Origin: Adlercreutzia equolifaciens DSM 19450
GTDB taxonomy: Bacteria > Actinomycetota > Coriobacteriia > Coriobacteriales > Eggerthellaceae
Assembly (NCBI RefSeq): GCF_000478885.1
Contig: NC_022567.1
Location: 558,001-622,000, forward strand
Direction of reading: 5' to 3'
DNA: 64,000 nucleotides
Part shown: in pieces, positions 25,025 to 33,852 of the stretch
How positions within the stretch are numbered: position 1 is the first letter of the stretch
How the letters are laid out: each line of letters begins with the position of its first letter
Made by a program: the position numbers and the translations under genes
The notes under the pieces: generated by a model
What the model was told of the DNA's origin: nothing
Seen by the model: only the letters and a program-made list of their open reading frames with translations
Database searches by the model: none

Positions 25025-25881
25025 CCGATGACGTCGCCGTTGACGGCGAAGGTGACCACTTCGAAGGGGATGTCCTTGCCCGATTGGGCGCAGGCCTCGG
25101 CGGCGGCGCGCTCGAGGCCGCAGCAGCAGGGCACCTCCATGCGGGCGACGGTGACCGAGGTGATGTCGTTGGCGGCGATGATGGCGGCGAGCTTGTCGGT
25201 GTAGGAGCCCTCGTCCAGCTTGGGGCAGCCGATGATGGTGACGTTGCCGCTCATGAAGCGCTCGTGGAAGCTGGCGCAGGCAAACGCGGTGCAGTCGGCG
25301 GCGATAAGCAGCCCGCGGCCCTGGTAGTAGGGGGCCTGCACCGGTACGAGCTTGATCTGGCACGGCCACTGGGCCAGGCGGTTCGGCAGGGCGGCGGCCA
25401 CGGCGGAAAGCGCGTCGGTGGCGCCGGCAGCGGCCGGAGCGGCGGCGCGGCCGGCCGGCGTGGGGGCCGGTGCCGAGGCGCCGTTCAGGGAGCGGCTGCG
25501 GGAACCGGGGCATCCGCCCTGGTGCGCAGGCGACGGCGCCGGCTTCGGAGCGTCGTCGATGAGGGTGCGGGCGGCCGAGCCGGGACAGCCGCTGCGGTGC
25601 TCGGCCGCGGCCGGAACGCTGCCAGCCGTCGCGCCGCCGTTGCGGGCGGCCAGGTGTGCCGCCACGGCAGCCTCGTCGTAGGGAGCGGCTTCCCGCTCGA
25701 CGAAGGAGATGGCGTCGGTGGGGCAGGCCGGCAGGCAGTCGCCCAGCCCGTCGCAATAGTCGTCGCGCACCAGGCGCGCCTTGCCGTCGACCATGGCGAT
25801 GGCGCCCTCGTGGCATGCGTCGACGCACAGGCCGCAGCCGGTGCACTTGTCCTCGTCGATGTGAATAATCTTGCGGAGCAT
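25021..25881 (-). CDS. 2[4Fe-4S] ferredoxin fused to a second cysteine-rich domain
   Basis: 286 residues from ATG 25881 (AAAGAGG upstream). An N-terminal dicluster ferredoxin (CTGCGLCVDACHEGAI, and CDGLGDCLPACPTDAI with one extra residue) is followed by a Pro/Ala linker holding two CPGS motifs (RSGCPGSAARTL, GGCPGSRSRSL). The C-terminal domain contains CTAFACASFHERF, IIGCPKLDEGSY and EVPCCCGLERA. This arrangement occurs in anaerobes as an iron-sulfur electron carrier of unknown partner. The cytosolic location is inferred from the lack of a leader. Confidence 0.8.
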   Translation of the reverse strand: MLRKIIHIDEDKCTGCGLCVDACHEGAIAMVDGKARLVRDDYCDGLGDCLPACPTDAISFVEREAAPYDEAAVAAHLAARNGGATAGSVPAAAEHRSGCPGSAARTLIDDAPKPAPSPAHQGGCPGSRSRSLNGASAPAPTPAGRAAAPAAAGATDALSAVAAALPNRLAQWPCQIKLVPVQAPYYQGRGLLIAADCTAFACASFHERFMSGNVTIIGCPKLDEGSYTDKLAAIIAANDITSVTVARMEVPCCCGLERAAAEACAQSGKDIPFEVVTFAVNGDVIG

Positions 25882-25984
25882 GGAACCTCTTTCGCTTCGT
25901 GTCGTATTTCGGGCAGCATCATAGCGGGCCAACGCGAAAGCGCAAGGGCCTCCATGCAGATGATGGAAAGTTGTGGACGAACCC

Positions 25985-26284
25985 CTACTCGGTCAGCAGT
26001 GCCTCCACCTTCTCGACTTTGGTGTGCAGGGTGTCGCTGTGCCCCGGGCGGATGTCGGCCTTCAGGATTACCTCGGTGCGGATGCCCTGATCGGCGAGGC
26101 GCATGGTGGCGTCGCGCACGACGGCCATGACCTCGTCCCACTCGCCCTCGATCTCGGTGAACATAGAGGTAGTGCGGTAGGGCAGCCCGGAGTCGCGGAT
26201 GACGCGAATGGCCTCCGCCACATAGGGGGCCAGCTCGTCTCCCACGCCGAAGGGGGCGATGGCAACGGCAATAAGGGTGTTCAT
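25985..26284 (-). CDS. thiamine-binding protein, MTH1187/YkoF-like family
   Basis: 99 residues with the family pattern VAIAPFGVGDELAPYVAEAI, YRTTSMFTEIEGEWDEVMAV and IRPGHSDTLHTKVEKVE. These small alpha/beta proteins bind thiamine or its pyrimidine moiety and often accompany thiamine salvage. It starts 24 bases after the thiM stop, so it is expected to lie under the same TPP riboswitch. Confidence 0.85.
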   Translation of the reverse strand: MNTLIAVAIAPFGVGDELAPYVAEAIRVIRDSGLPYRTTSMFTEIEGEWDEVMAVVRDATMRLADQGIRTEVILKADIRPGHSDTLHTKVEKVEALLTE

Positions 26285-26308
26285 GGGAAGCTCCTTTTGT
26301 TTCTCGGC

Positions 26309-27193
26309 TTACGCGGCTGATGTGCTGGTGAGTTCCAGGGGCGCTTCGGCCACTTCCTCGGCGGTGAGGTTGTAGAGGGCGTCGAGGAAGGCGACTTGGA
26401 AGCTGCCGGAGCCGTTGCAGGTTTCGGCAGCGCGCAGGCCGGCCAGGTTGTAGGCGGCCGTTGCGGCGAGCGCCGCCACGAAGGGATCGGCCACGCAGGC
26501 GTAGACCGCGCACACGCCCCCCAGCGAGCAGCCGGAGCCGGTGATGCAGGTCATGAGGGGCGATCCGCCGGAAAGGCGCGCCACCTGGGCGCCGTCGGTG
26601 ACAAGGTCGGTAGTGCCGGAGACGGCCACGGCCCCTCCCGTGAAGCGGGCGCACGCCACGGCGGCGCGCTCGGCGGCGTCCACAGAGTCGGTACTGTCCA
26701 CTCCGCGGGGACCGTCGCCGGAAGCGTCTTCGGCCGCGTCGTTCCCGAGTCCCCACAGCTCGGCCACGGCGATGATCTCCGAGGCGTTACCGCGCAGGAT
26801 AGCGGGGGGATTCTCGCGCGCGGCCTCGATGAGCTGGGTGCGCAGGCTGCCGATGCCGATGCCCACCGGGTCGAGCACCCAGGGCTTGCCCGCCGCCGCG
26901 CAGGCCCGCGCCGTGGCGGGAACCGTTTGCTCGTAGACGGGCAGCAGGGTACCCAGGTTAATGTACACGGCCCCTCCCAGGGCTGCGACGCATTCGCCCT
27001 CGTCGGGCAAATACACCATGGCCGCCGAGCCGCCGACGGCCAGCTGGGCGTTGGCGACGAAGTTCTGGGTCACGGTGTTGGTGATGGAAGGCGCCAGCGG
27101 GTTCGTCTCGCGCACCTCGTGCACGGCACGGGCCATGAGCGCCCGAAGTTCCGCCTCGGTGCGGACGGTGGGATTGGTGGAAGGTTCGATCAC
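26309..27193 (-). CDS. thiM: hydroxyethylthiazole kinase ThiM
   Basis: 294 residues from GTG 27193, selected because GAAAGG lies seven bases upstream; the frame continues upstream only into riboswitch sequence. Motifs are NPLAPSITNTVTQNFVANAQLAVGGSAAM (thiazole site), LDPVGIG, ILRGNASEI and the catalytic loop TCITGSGCSLGG. It phosphorylates the thiazole moiety of thiamine for salvage. A short insertion (AEDASGDGPRGVDSTDSVDA) enlarges a surface loop. A TPP riboswitch with its own terminator precedes it. Confidence 0.95.
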   Translation of the reverse strand: MIEPSTNPTVRTEAELRALMARAVHEVRETNPLAPSITNTVTQNFVANAQLAVGGSAAMVYLPDEGECVAALGGAVYINLGTLLPVYEQTVPATARACAAAGKPWVLDPVGIGIGSLRTQLIEAARENPPAILRGNASEIIAVAELWGLGNDAAEDASGDGPRGVDSTDSVDAAERAAVACARFTGGAVAVSGTTDLVTDGAQVARLSGGSPLMTCITGSGCSLGGVCAVYACVADPFVAALAATAAYNLAGLRAAETCNGSGSFQVAFLDALYNLTAEEVAEAPLELTSTSAA

Positions 27194-27238
27194 GACGATT
27201 CCTTTCCGGAAGCCGGAGAGCTGGCTGCGAGTTGCGCC

Positions 27239-27268
27239 AAAAAAAGACGCTCCCCGCAGGAAGCGCCC
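27239..27268 (-). terminator. terminator forming the expression platform of the TPP riboswitch
   Basis: Minus-strand stem CGCTTCC TGC GGGGAGCG is followed by seven T residues, between the aptamer and the thiM start. Termination when TPP is bound is the expected mode. Confidence 0.75.
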
Positions 27269-27283
27269 CTTGTGCTTGGTGAG

Positions 27284-27404
27284 CATGCTCCCTACGACAG
27301 TGTTAGCTGACAGGTTCGAAGGGTTGGGCAGTGCCCTCTCAACCGCATCGACGAGGCTGCCATAGGCTTTCGGCTCGCTTCGCCGGGGCGGTACCCCTGC
27401 ATGC
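27284..27404 (-). promoter_or_regulatory. TPP riboswitch (THI element)
   Basis: On the minus strand the conserved blocks appear in order: GCAGGGGTACC at the 5' side, TTGAGAGGG, AACCCTTCGAACCTG, and the 3' block GTCGTAGGGAGC. It lies upstream of thiM and its terminator, matching TPP control of thiamine salvage. CTGAGA is altered to TTGAGA. Confidence 0.85.
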
Positions 27405-27504
27405 TTTCAGCTTAGCACGTTTGCCACCGCGCTCGGATAGCGCTGTTTCGCCTGCTGCTTGAAAGGCAGGGAAAAGAGGGAAAGCGGGCGGGGGCGCGCT
27501 GTGC

Positions 27505-27510
27505 TATGAT
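27505..27510 (+). promoter_or_regulatory. -10 element placing the mnmA start codon at +1
   Basis: TATGAT is followed by GCGCCTC and ATG 27518. No ribosome site fits, so a leaderless mRNA is likely. Confidence 0.45.
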
Positions 27511-27517
27511 GCGCCTC

Positions 27518-28756
27518 ATGACTTTCGGAAATGACAGAGGAACGGCCGCGACGCCCGAGGCGGCCAGCGTGATGGCGGCGATGTCGGGGGGTGTCGATAG
27601 CTCCGTGTGCGCGTTGCTCTTGCAGCAGGCGGGCTACGACGTGCGCGGCGCGACGATGGTGCTGCGCGGCGGGGAGGTTTTAGGCGCCGCCGGGGAAGGC
27701 GAGGGGTCGACGTGTGGGTCGACGCGCGATGTGGAAGATGCGCGGGCGGTGTGCCGGCGTCTCGACATTCCCCACGATGCCTTCGATCTGCGCGATCGTT
27801 TCGATGCGGCGGTGGTGCGCCCCTTCTGCGATGCCTATCTCGAGGGGCGCACGCCCAACCCCTGCATCGACTGCAACCGGTTCCTGAAGTTCGAGGCGCT
27901 GCAAAAGCGCCGGCGCGAGATGGGACTCGATTACGTGGCCACGGGGCACTACGCACGGCGCCGTTGGGACGAGGCGACCGGGCGCTGGCAGCTTCTGCGG
28001 GCGAGCGACCCGGCCAAGGACCAGAGCTACGTGCTGTACCATCTTGCCCAGGATACGCTGGCCCACATGCTGTTCCCCTTAGGCGAGCTGACCAAAGACG
28101 AGGTGCGCGAGCTGGCCCGCGCCCACGGCTTCGTCACGGCGGAGAAGCCCGAGAGCCAGGACATCTGCTTCGTCCCCGACGGCGACTACGCGGGGTTCAT
28201 CGAAGGCTGGTGCCGGACACGTTGCTGCGAGGGAGAGGCCCCGTGCGTGCCCTTGGCGGTTGCGGCCGAGGGCGGACCAAGGTCCGCCCCTACGGGGTCG
28301 GGTTCGGTTGCTGCTTCGGTTGCAACCGCTTTCGAGCCGGGGGAGATCGTGAATCGGGGAGGGCGCGTTCTCGGGGAGCATGCGGGGCTCATCCGCTACA
28401 CCATTGGACAGCGCAAGGGCATCGGCGTGGCGGCTCGCGAGCCGCTGTACGTGCTGGGGAAGGACGCGTCCGCCAACCGGCTCGTCGTCGGCTTCAAAGA
28501 CGAACTGCTCAGCTCAGGAGTGGTGGCTTGCGATGTGAATCTCATCAGCGGAGGCGTTTTGGAAGGCCCGCGCAAGGTGCAGGTGAAGACTCACTACCGC
28601 CAGCGACCGGTGCTGGCAACAGCCGAGCAGACCGGCCCCGACGAGCTGACGGTCACCTTCGAAGAACCTCAACGCGCCGCCGCCCCCGGCCAGGCCGCCG
28701 TCCTCTACGAAGGCGACGTCGTCCTCGGCGGCGGCACCATCGCGAGGACCTTCTAG
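27518..28756 (+). CDS. mnmA: tRNA-specific 2-thiouridylase MnmA with an inserted loop
   Basis: 412 residues from ATG 27518; ATG 27506 is also in frame but lies within the likely -10 element. The PP-loop is MSGGVDSSVCALLL. The catalytic cysteines are in NPCIDCNRFLKF and ESQDICFVPDGDY. It thiolates wobble U34 of Lys, Glu and Gln tRNAs. Between GFIEGWC and FEPGEIVNRGG there are about 40 extra residues encoded partly by a family-2 palindrome at 28270-28295. The insertion keeps the frame and sits at a surface hinge, so activity is probably retained. Confidence 0.93.
   Translation: MTFGNDRGTAATPEAASVMAAMSGGVDSSVCALLLQQAGYDVRGATMVLRGGEVLGAAGEGEGSTCGSTRDVEDARAVCRRLDIPHDAFDLRDRFDAAVVRPFCDAYLEGRTPNPCIDCNRFLKFEALQKRRREMGLDYVATGHYARRRWDEATGRWQLLRASDPAKDQSYVLYHLAQDTLAHMLFPLGELTKDEVRELARAHGFVTAEKPESQDICFVPDGDYAGFIEGWCRTRCCEGEAPCVPLAVAAEGGPRSAPTGSGSVAASVATAFEPGEIVNRGGRVLGEHAGLIRYTIGQRKGIGVAAREPLYVLGKDASANRLVVGFKDELLSSGVVACDVNLISGGVLEGPRKVQVKTHYRQRPVLATAEQTGPDELTVTFEEPQRAAAPGQAAVLYEGDVVLGGGTIARTF
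28270..28295. repeat. short palindromic repeat, family 2, inside mnmA
   Basis: GGGCGGACC AA GGTCCGCCC then CTACGG, translated as part of the MnmA insertion. Confidence 0.7.
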
Positions 28757-28807
28757 GCCGCCCGGAAGGGAACAGAGGCAGGGGGATGCTGCCCGCGCTG
28801 CTTCGGC

Positions 28808-29734
28808 CTACAGCCCGGCGAGGCCGATTTGGTAGCCTTCTACGAACAGGCTCAGCTTCTCGATGTAGCTGGCGGCAAGGGGGGAGAGCTGCCGCTCGTT
28901 GTGAACGATGTAGCCCACGCGCATGAGCTCCTTGGTCTGCAGGGGCACGCTGGCGATGCCGGTGTACATCTCGCTGGAGAGCACGCCGGTGGAGATGGTG
29001 TAGCCGTCATGATGGGCGAGCAAGTTCGACAAGGTCCCGCGGTCGCTCACGGAGATGCACTTCTTGTGCGGCAGCTCGGCCAAGGGTTCCTCGGAATAGA
29101 AGAACGAGTTGTTCGCGCCCTGTTCGAAGGCGTAGCGGGGGTAGTCCTCCAAATCCTCTACGGTCACCTCGGTGCGCGAGGCTAGGGGGTGCTTGTCGCT
29201 CACGAACACGTGGGGCTGGGCGGTGAACAGCAGGTTGAAGGAGAGGTTCGCGTCGGAAAGGGCGTGCCCGATGACGCTCTCGTTGAACGTGGAGAGGTAC
29301 AGCACGCCCAGATCGCTGCGGAAGTCGCGCACGTCCTCGATGACCTCGGAGGTGCGGGTCTCGCGCAGGCTGAAGTTGTAGCCGGCACCCTCGTACTCCT
29401 CGGCCAGTTCCAGGAACGCCTCCACCACGAAGGCGTAATGTTGGGAGGTGATGGACAGGCGCTGCGCCGCCTCGCCGCCGCGGCCGGAGTAGCGCTGCTC
29501 CATGAGATCGGCCTGCTCCACCACTTGGCGCGCGTAACCCAATAGCTCGATGCCGTCGCTCGTGAGCGTGATGCCGCGGTTGGAACGCTCGAAGATGGTG
29601 ACGCCGGTCTCGCGCTCGATGTCGCGCACAGCCACCGACAGGCTCGACTGGGACACGTACAGCGTGTGCGCCGCCGCGGAGATGGAGCCGTGGTTCGCGA
29701 TGGCGATGAGGTAGCGAAGTTGCTGCAGGGTCAT
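28808..29734 (-). CDS. LysR-family transcriptional regulator
   Basis: 308 residues. The N-terminal HTH reads LQQLRYLIAIANHGSISAAA, then HTLYVSQSSLSVAVRDIERE. A periplasmic-binding-protein-like effector domain follows. It is divergent from cysK and 397 bases away, and LysR proteins commonly control the divergent gene, so a link to cysteine or sulfur control is plausible but unproven. ATG 29734 follows AGGAGC. Confidence 0.88.
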   Translation of the reverse strand: MTLQQLRYLIAIANHGSISAAAHTLYVSQSSLSVAVRDIERETGVTIFERSNRGITLTSDGIELLGYARQVVEQADLMEQRYSGRGGEAAQRLSITSQHYAFVVEAFLELAEEYEGAGYNFSLRETRTSEVIEDVRDFRSDLGVLYLSTFNESVIGHALSDANLSFNLLFTAQPHVFVSDKHPLASRTEVTVEDLEDYPRYAFEQGANNSFFYSEEPLAELPHKKCISVSDRGTLSNLLAHHDGYTISTGVLSSEMYTGIASVPLQTKELMRVGYIVHNERQLSPLAASYIEKLSLFVEGYQIGLAGL

Positions 29735-29783
29735 GGGAAGCTCCTATGGCGGGTTGGAATTCAAGTCTAGGGAACTGCTAGGT

Positions 29784-29789
29784 ATTATA
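29784..29789 (-). promoter_or_regulatory. -10 element of the LysR gene
   Basis: A perfect TATAAT on the minus strand about 50 bases before the start codon. The -35 is weak. Confidence 0.5.
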
Positions 29790-29960
29790 CGGCCGCCGAG
29801 CGGCGATGGAAGGGGGAACTTGGCGGTTCGCGACGGTTTTCTCGGCCGCGTCGCCATCGGAAACCGCTATGGCGCGGGGCGTTGACGAAGCGGAGGCAAC
29901 CAGTAGGATGGGGGCAACACCCGTTACGAGCGCACCAATTCGACCAAGGGAGAGCGCTGA

Positions 29961-30096
29961 GGGAGCGCGGGGTGTTCTGACCGAGCGAGTTCCGCAGATG
30001 GTATTGAAGGCGCGGTGATGCGGGGAGACGTAATGCCCGCTGCGCCTTCGATACCAGCGAGGACTGTCTGAGCGAATCAGAATTCCCCGCGCTCCC
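29961..30096. repeat. palindromic element, family 1, copy B (intergenic)
   Basis: Outer arms GGGAGCGCGGGG / CCCCGCGCTCCC and inner arms GGTAT..GAAGGCGC / GCGCCTTC..ATACC flank the same strands seen at 9733-9842: TGACCGAGCGAGTTCCGC and GCGAGGACTGTCTGAGCG. The rest of 29735-30131 contains the LysR promoter and nothing else I can assign. Confidence 0.8.
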
Positions 30097-30131
30097 GCCC
30101 CGCGGTGCGTTTCAACCAGAAAGGACCTGCC

Positions 30132-31064
30132 ATGACCATCCACAAGAACGTCACCGAGCTGATCGGGCATACGCCGTTGGTGGAGCTGACCAACTACGAG
30201 CGCGCCCACGAGCTGCCCGCCACGCTCATCGGGAAGGTGGAGTCGTTCAACCCCACCGGCTCGGTGAAGGACCGCGCCGCCCAATCGATGATCGACGCCG
30301 CCGTGGAGGCCGGGGTCCTCGATGACGAGACGGTCATCATCGAGCCTACCTCCGGCAATACCGGCATCGGCCTTTCTGCCATCGCCGCCGTGCGGGGCAA
30401 CCGCATCATCATCGTCATGCCCGAGACCATGTCCGTGGAGCGGCGCAACCTCATGCGCGCCTTTGGGGCGGAACTGGTGCTCACCGAAGGCGCCAAGGGC
30501 ATGAAGGGCGCCATCGAGGAGGCCGAGCGGCTGGCGGCGGAGATTCCGAACTCGTTCATTCCCTCGCAGTTCTCCAACCCGGCGAATCCGGCCGTGCACG
30601 AGCGCACCACCGGCCCGGAGATCTGGGAGGACACCGATGGCGCGGTGGACATTCTCGTGGCCGGCGTGGGCACCGGCGGCACGCTTTCGGGCACCGGGGC
30701 CTATCTGAAGGCGCAGAACCCGGCCATCCAGGTGGTGGCCGTGGAACCGGCCGGATCCCCGGTGCTCTCCGAGGGCCGCGCCGGCGCCCACAAGATTCAG
30801 GGCATCGGCGCCGGGTTCGTGCCCGAGACGCTGGACACCGCTATCTACGACGAGGTCATCGCCATCGAAGACGAGGAGGCCTTCGAGGCCGGGCGCGAGC
30901 TGGCTGCCCATGACGGACTGCTCGTGGGCATCTCCTCGGGCGCGGCGGTGGCGGCGGCGGCGAAGTTGGCGCGCCGGCCTGAAAACGCGGGCAAGAACAT
31001 CGTCGTCATCCTGCCCGACACGGGCGAGCGCTACCTTTCCACCGCCATGTTCGATTTCTCGTAA
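30132..31064 (+). CDS. cysK: cysteine synthase A (O-acetylserine sulfhydrylase)
   Basis: 310 residues from ATG 30132 (AGAAAGGA upstream). PLP fold type II with GHTPLVEL, the PLP lysine in NPTGSVKDRAA, EPTSGNTGIGLS, GVGTGGTLSGTG and GISSGAAVAAA. It converts O-acetylserine and sulfide into cysteine. It may be under control of the divergent LysR protein. The family-1 repeat ends 36 bases upstream of the start. Confidence 0.93.
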   Translation: MTIHKNVTELIGHTPLVELTNYERAHELPATLIGKVESFNPTGSVKDRAAQSMIDAAVEAGVLDDETVIIEPTSGNTGIGLSAIAAVRGNRIIIVMPETMSVERRNLMRAFGAELVLTEGAKGMKGAIEEAERLAAEIPNSFIPSQFSNPANPAVHERTTGPEIWEDTDGAVDILVAGVGTGGTLSGTGAYLKAQNPAIQVVAVEPAGSPVLSEGRAGAHKIQGIGAGFVPETLDTAIYDEVIAIEDEEAFEAGRELAAHDGLLVGISSGAAVAAAAKLARRPENAGKNIVVILPDTGERYLSTAMFDFS

Positions 31065-31184
31065 GCCTTCCACGTTTCTCTTTCGTTACAAATTCGTGGG
31101 CTCATCGACAGCTTCGAGGGCGCTGGGCAACGGCCGTGGTAGCATACGGAAAGCACCTTTTCGACCGACAGAAGAAAGCAGCAC

Positions 31185-32840
31185 ATGGCAACCTCGGCGC
31201 CCTCCATATTCCCCGCTTTAGCCCAGCTCGACATCGGCGACGTTCTCGCTCATATGCCAGGCGGCTTTTTCGTCTACCATGCCGATGGCGACGAGGCGGT
31301 GGTCTACGTCAACGAGGCCTGCCTGCGCATCTTCGGCTGCGCTGACGAGGAGCAGTTCGTCGCGCTGACGGGCGGCACCTTCCCCGGCATGGTGCACCCC
31401 GAGGACATCGAGGCCGTGGAACACTCCATCAGCCGTCAGATTCAGGCCGACCGGTACTCCATGGACTACGTGGAGTACCGCATCATCCGCCGCGACGGCT
31501 CGGTGCGTTGGATAGAGGACTACGGCCATCACGTCACGTTGGACGCGGGCGAGTTCTTCTACGTGTTCATCAACGACGCCACGGACAAGCTGCGCGAGCG
31601 GGCCGACGAGCTGGAGGCGGTGAACGCCCAGCTGCGCGAGGCCTATGCCCGCGAGCTCGAGCACCGTACCATGCTGCGCAACGCCCTTTCCGAGGCCGAG
31701 GCCGCCAACGTGGCGAAAAACACGTTCCTCTCGAACATGTCCCACGACATCCGCACGCCGCTGAACGCCGTGGTGGGCTACGCGTCGCTCATCTCGGCCC
31801 ATGGCGGCGAGGCCGAGCGGGTGCGCGCCTACAGCGACAAAGTGCTGGCCGCTTCCGAGCAGCTGCTCGACGTGGTGAACGAGACGCTGGAGATCAGCCG
31901 CATGGAAGCGGGCCATGTGCAGCTGGCCGAGGCGGAATGCTCGCTTTCCGAGCTGGTTCTGCAGGCGCGCATGGACATGGTGGATCTGGCGGACCGCGCC
32001 GACGTCACCCTGGCCTGCGACATTGAGCCTCTGGCCCACGATCGCGTGCTCGTGGATGCCGTGCGCCTGTCCCACGTGCTCACCCAGCTGGTGGACAACG
32101 CCATCAAGTACTCGCCGGCTGGCAGCACCGTGCGCATCAGCGTGGCCGAGAACGCCGGCGCGCCCCAGGGCTTTGCCAGCTTCCGCTTCGTCGTGGCCGA
32201 TAAGGGCGTAGGGATGGAGCCCGCGTTCATGGAGCGCATGTGCATGCCCTTCGAACGGGAGAGCAACACCACGGCTTCGGGCGTTCAGGGCACGGGACTC
32301 GGGCTCACCATCGTGCGCAACGTGCTCGATCTTATGGAAGGCGAGCTCGCCGTGGAAAGCGCGCCGGGGGAGGGCTCCACTTTCACCGTGGACATCACCT
32401 TCCGCCAGGCTCCCGCCGACGTGGCCGCCGAGGTGCCGCGTCCGAGCCGCGGGCGGGGCCCGGTGCACCGCATTCTGCTCGTGGAGGACAACGAGCTCAA
32501 CCGCGAGATCGCCTGCTGTCTTCTGGACGACGCGGGCTATGCGGTGGACACGGCGGAAAACGGCGAGGTGGCCGTGGGGATGATCGAAGATGCCGATGCG
32601 TGCGCCTACGACTTGGTGCTCATGGACATTCAGATGCCGGTCATGGACGGCTATGCCGCCACCCGCGCCATCCGCGCGCTGCCCGACCCGCTGCGCGCAT
32701 CGCTGCCCATCATCGCCGTGAGCGCCAACGCGTTTTCCGAGGACCGCAAGCGCTCGCTGGAATGCGGCATGGACGCGCACCTTCCCAAGCCGCTTGACGT
32801 TCACCGTCTTCAGTCCCTCATCGAGAAGGTCGTTCACTAA
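31185..32840 (+). CDS. hybrid sensor histidine kinase (PAS-HisKA-HATPase-REC)
   Basis: 551 residues without membrane helices. PAS domain at about 25-135 (AHMPGGFFVYHADGDEAVVYV, then a PAC-like IIRRDGSVRWIEDYG). A coiled coil leads to the phosphorylatable His in NMSHDIRTPLNAVVGY near 182. HATPase motifs are DNAIKYSP, DKGVGME and GTGLGLTIV. The receiver domain at about 425-545 has LVEDNELNREI, MDIQMPVMDGYAATR and the lysine in HLPKP. A cytosolic sensor; the signal and final response regulator are not encoded beside it. It ends six bases from the convergent WYL gene. Confidence 0.9.
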   Translation: MATSAPSIFPALAQLDIGDVLAHMPGGFFVYHADGDEAVVYVNEACLRIFGCADEEQFVALTGGTFPGMVHPEDIEAVEHSISRQIQADRYSMDYVEYRIIRRDGSVRWIEDYGHHVTLDAGEFFYVFINDATDKLRERADELEAVNAQLREAYARELEHRTMLRNALSEAEAANVAKNTFLSNMSHDIRTPLNAVVGYASLISAHGGEAERVRAYSDKVLAASEQLLDVVNETLEISRMEAGHVQLAEAECSLSELVLQARMDMVDLADRADVTLACDIEPLAHDRVLVDAVRLSHVLTQLVDNAIKYSPAGSTVRISVAENAGAPQGFASFRFVVADKGVGMEPAFMERMCMPFERESNTTASGVQGTGLGLTIVRNVLDLMEGELAVESAPGEGSTFTVDITFRQAPADVAAEVPRPSRGRGPVHRILLVEDNELNREIACCLLDDAGYAVDTAENGEVAVGMIEDADACAYDLVLMDIQMPVMDGYAATRAIRALPDPLRASLPIIAVSANAFSEDRKRSLECGMDAHLPKPLDVHRLQSLIEKVVH

Positions 32841-32846
32841 AAGGAT

Positions 32847-33827
32847 CTAATAGCTGTCGGCGATGTCTCTCAGGTAGTCAGCGTACTGGCGGGCCAGGGC
32901 ACTGGGGGCCTCTAGGCGCACGGCGGTGCCGAACTGGGCGAGCCAGCCGAAGAACACGGGGCTGGCGGCCACGGTGACGTGCACGCGGGCATGGGTCGCA
33001 TCCACCGGCGCGCTTTCCACGTCCTTGCCGAAGCGGTCGATAATGGCGCTCATGACCGATTCCTCCACCAGCAGCGTCGCCGGCGTCGTCTCGCCGCCGA
33101 ACATGGAGAACGTGCGAGAAGTGTAGGCCGCCGCATCGAAGGTGGCGATGCGCTCGTTGCGCACGGCCGCCTCGTCGGTGATGCGCAGCCCCTGCATGCG
33201 GTCGAGGCGGTAGCTGGGGAAGGAGTCGTGCTTCTCGTTGTAGGCGATGAGGTAGTAGCAGCCCTCGGAGTAAATGAGGCACACCGGCGTCTCACAGTAG
33301 ATGCGGCCGCCCCCTTGGGGCTGTGGGCGCTTGTTCACGTCGTGCTTCACGTAGCGGAAGGCCACCTGCCGGTGGCGGCGGATGGCCTCGTGCAAGGTGT
33401 CCACGTGGTGGAACACCGATTCGTTCTGCATCTTGATGCGGCCTTCCACGTGCACGTTCTTGGAAAGCGCGGCGGCCTGGTGGCAGGAGCCCAGAGACGC
33501 CAGGCCTTCGGTGAGGCGATGGGCCATGCGAACCGTGAGAAAGCGCGAGGACTGCACGGCGTCGGTGAGCAGCATGAGCTCGGCGGCGGTGAAGGTGCGC
33601 GAGACGAGGGCGTAGCTGACCGGGTACGTGGGAAGCTTCGCGATGTCGAGACCGAAGTCGCGAAGGGCGTCTAAGTCGCGGTACACCGATTTGCGCTCGG
33701 CCTCGATGCCCGCCTCGGCCAGCCCGGCGATGATTTCGGGGCAGGTGAGGCCGTGGCTCTCGTCGGTGCGCTCGTAGAGCATCTTGGCGAGGTTGAGCAG
33801 CTTCAGTTTCTGGCTCTCGCCCGCCAT
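32847..33827 (-). CDS. WYL-domain transcriptional regulator
   Basis: 326 residues from ATG 33827 (AAAGGGG upstream). N-terminal winged helix (KLKLLNLAKMLYERTDES, then SVYRDLDALRDFGLDI) and a WYL domain where the ligand-binding stretch reads CYYLIAYNEKHDSFPSYRLDRM. Such proteins bind nucleotides or nucleic acids and regulate diverse genes. Its target is unknown. It lies 25 bases downstream of the CDF transporter gene and could be co-transcribed with it. Confidence 0.88.
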   Translation of the reverse strand: MAGESQKLKLLNLAKMLYERTDESHGLTCPEIIAGLAEAGIEAERKSVYRDLDALRDFGLDIAKLPTYPVSYALVSRTFTAAELMLLTDAVQSSRFLTVRMAHRLTEGLASLGSCHQAAALSKNVHVEGRIKMQNESVFHHVDTLHEAIRRHRQVAFRYVKHDVNKRPQPQGGGRIYCETPVCLIYSEGCYYLIAYNEKHDSFPSYRLDRMQGLRITDEAAVRNERIATFDAAAYTSRTFSMFGGETTPATLLVEESVMSAIIDRFGKDVESAPVDATHARVHVTVAASPVFFGWLAQFGTAVRLEAPSALARQYADYLRDIADSY

Positions 33828-33852
33828 CGTGCGCCCCTTTCCCCATGATCGC

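Noticed and set aside
27300..27330. GGTTCGAAGGG-like string suggesting a tRNA T-arm
   Set aside because: It belongs to the conserved block of the TPP riboswitch on the minus strand; no acceptor or anticodon stem fits.
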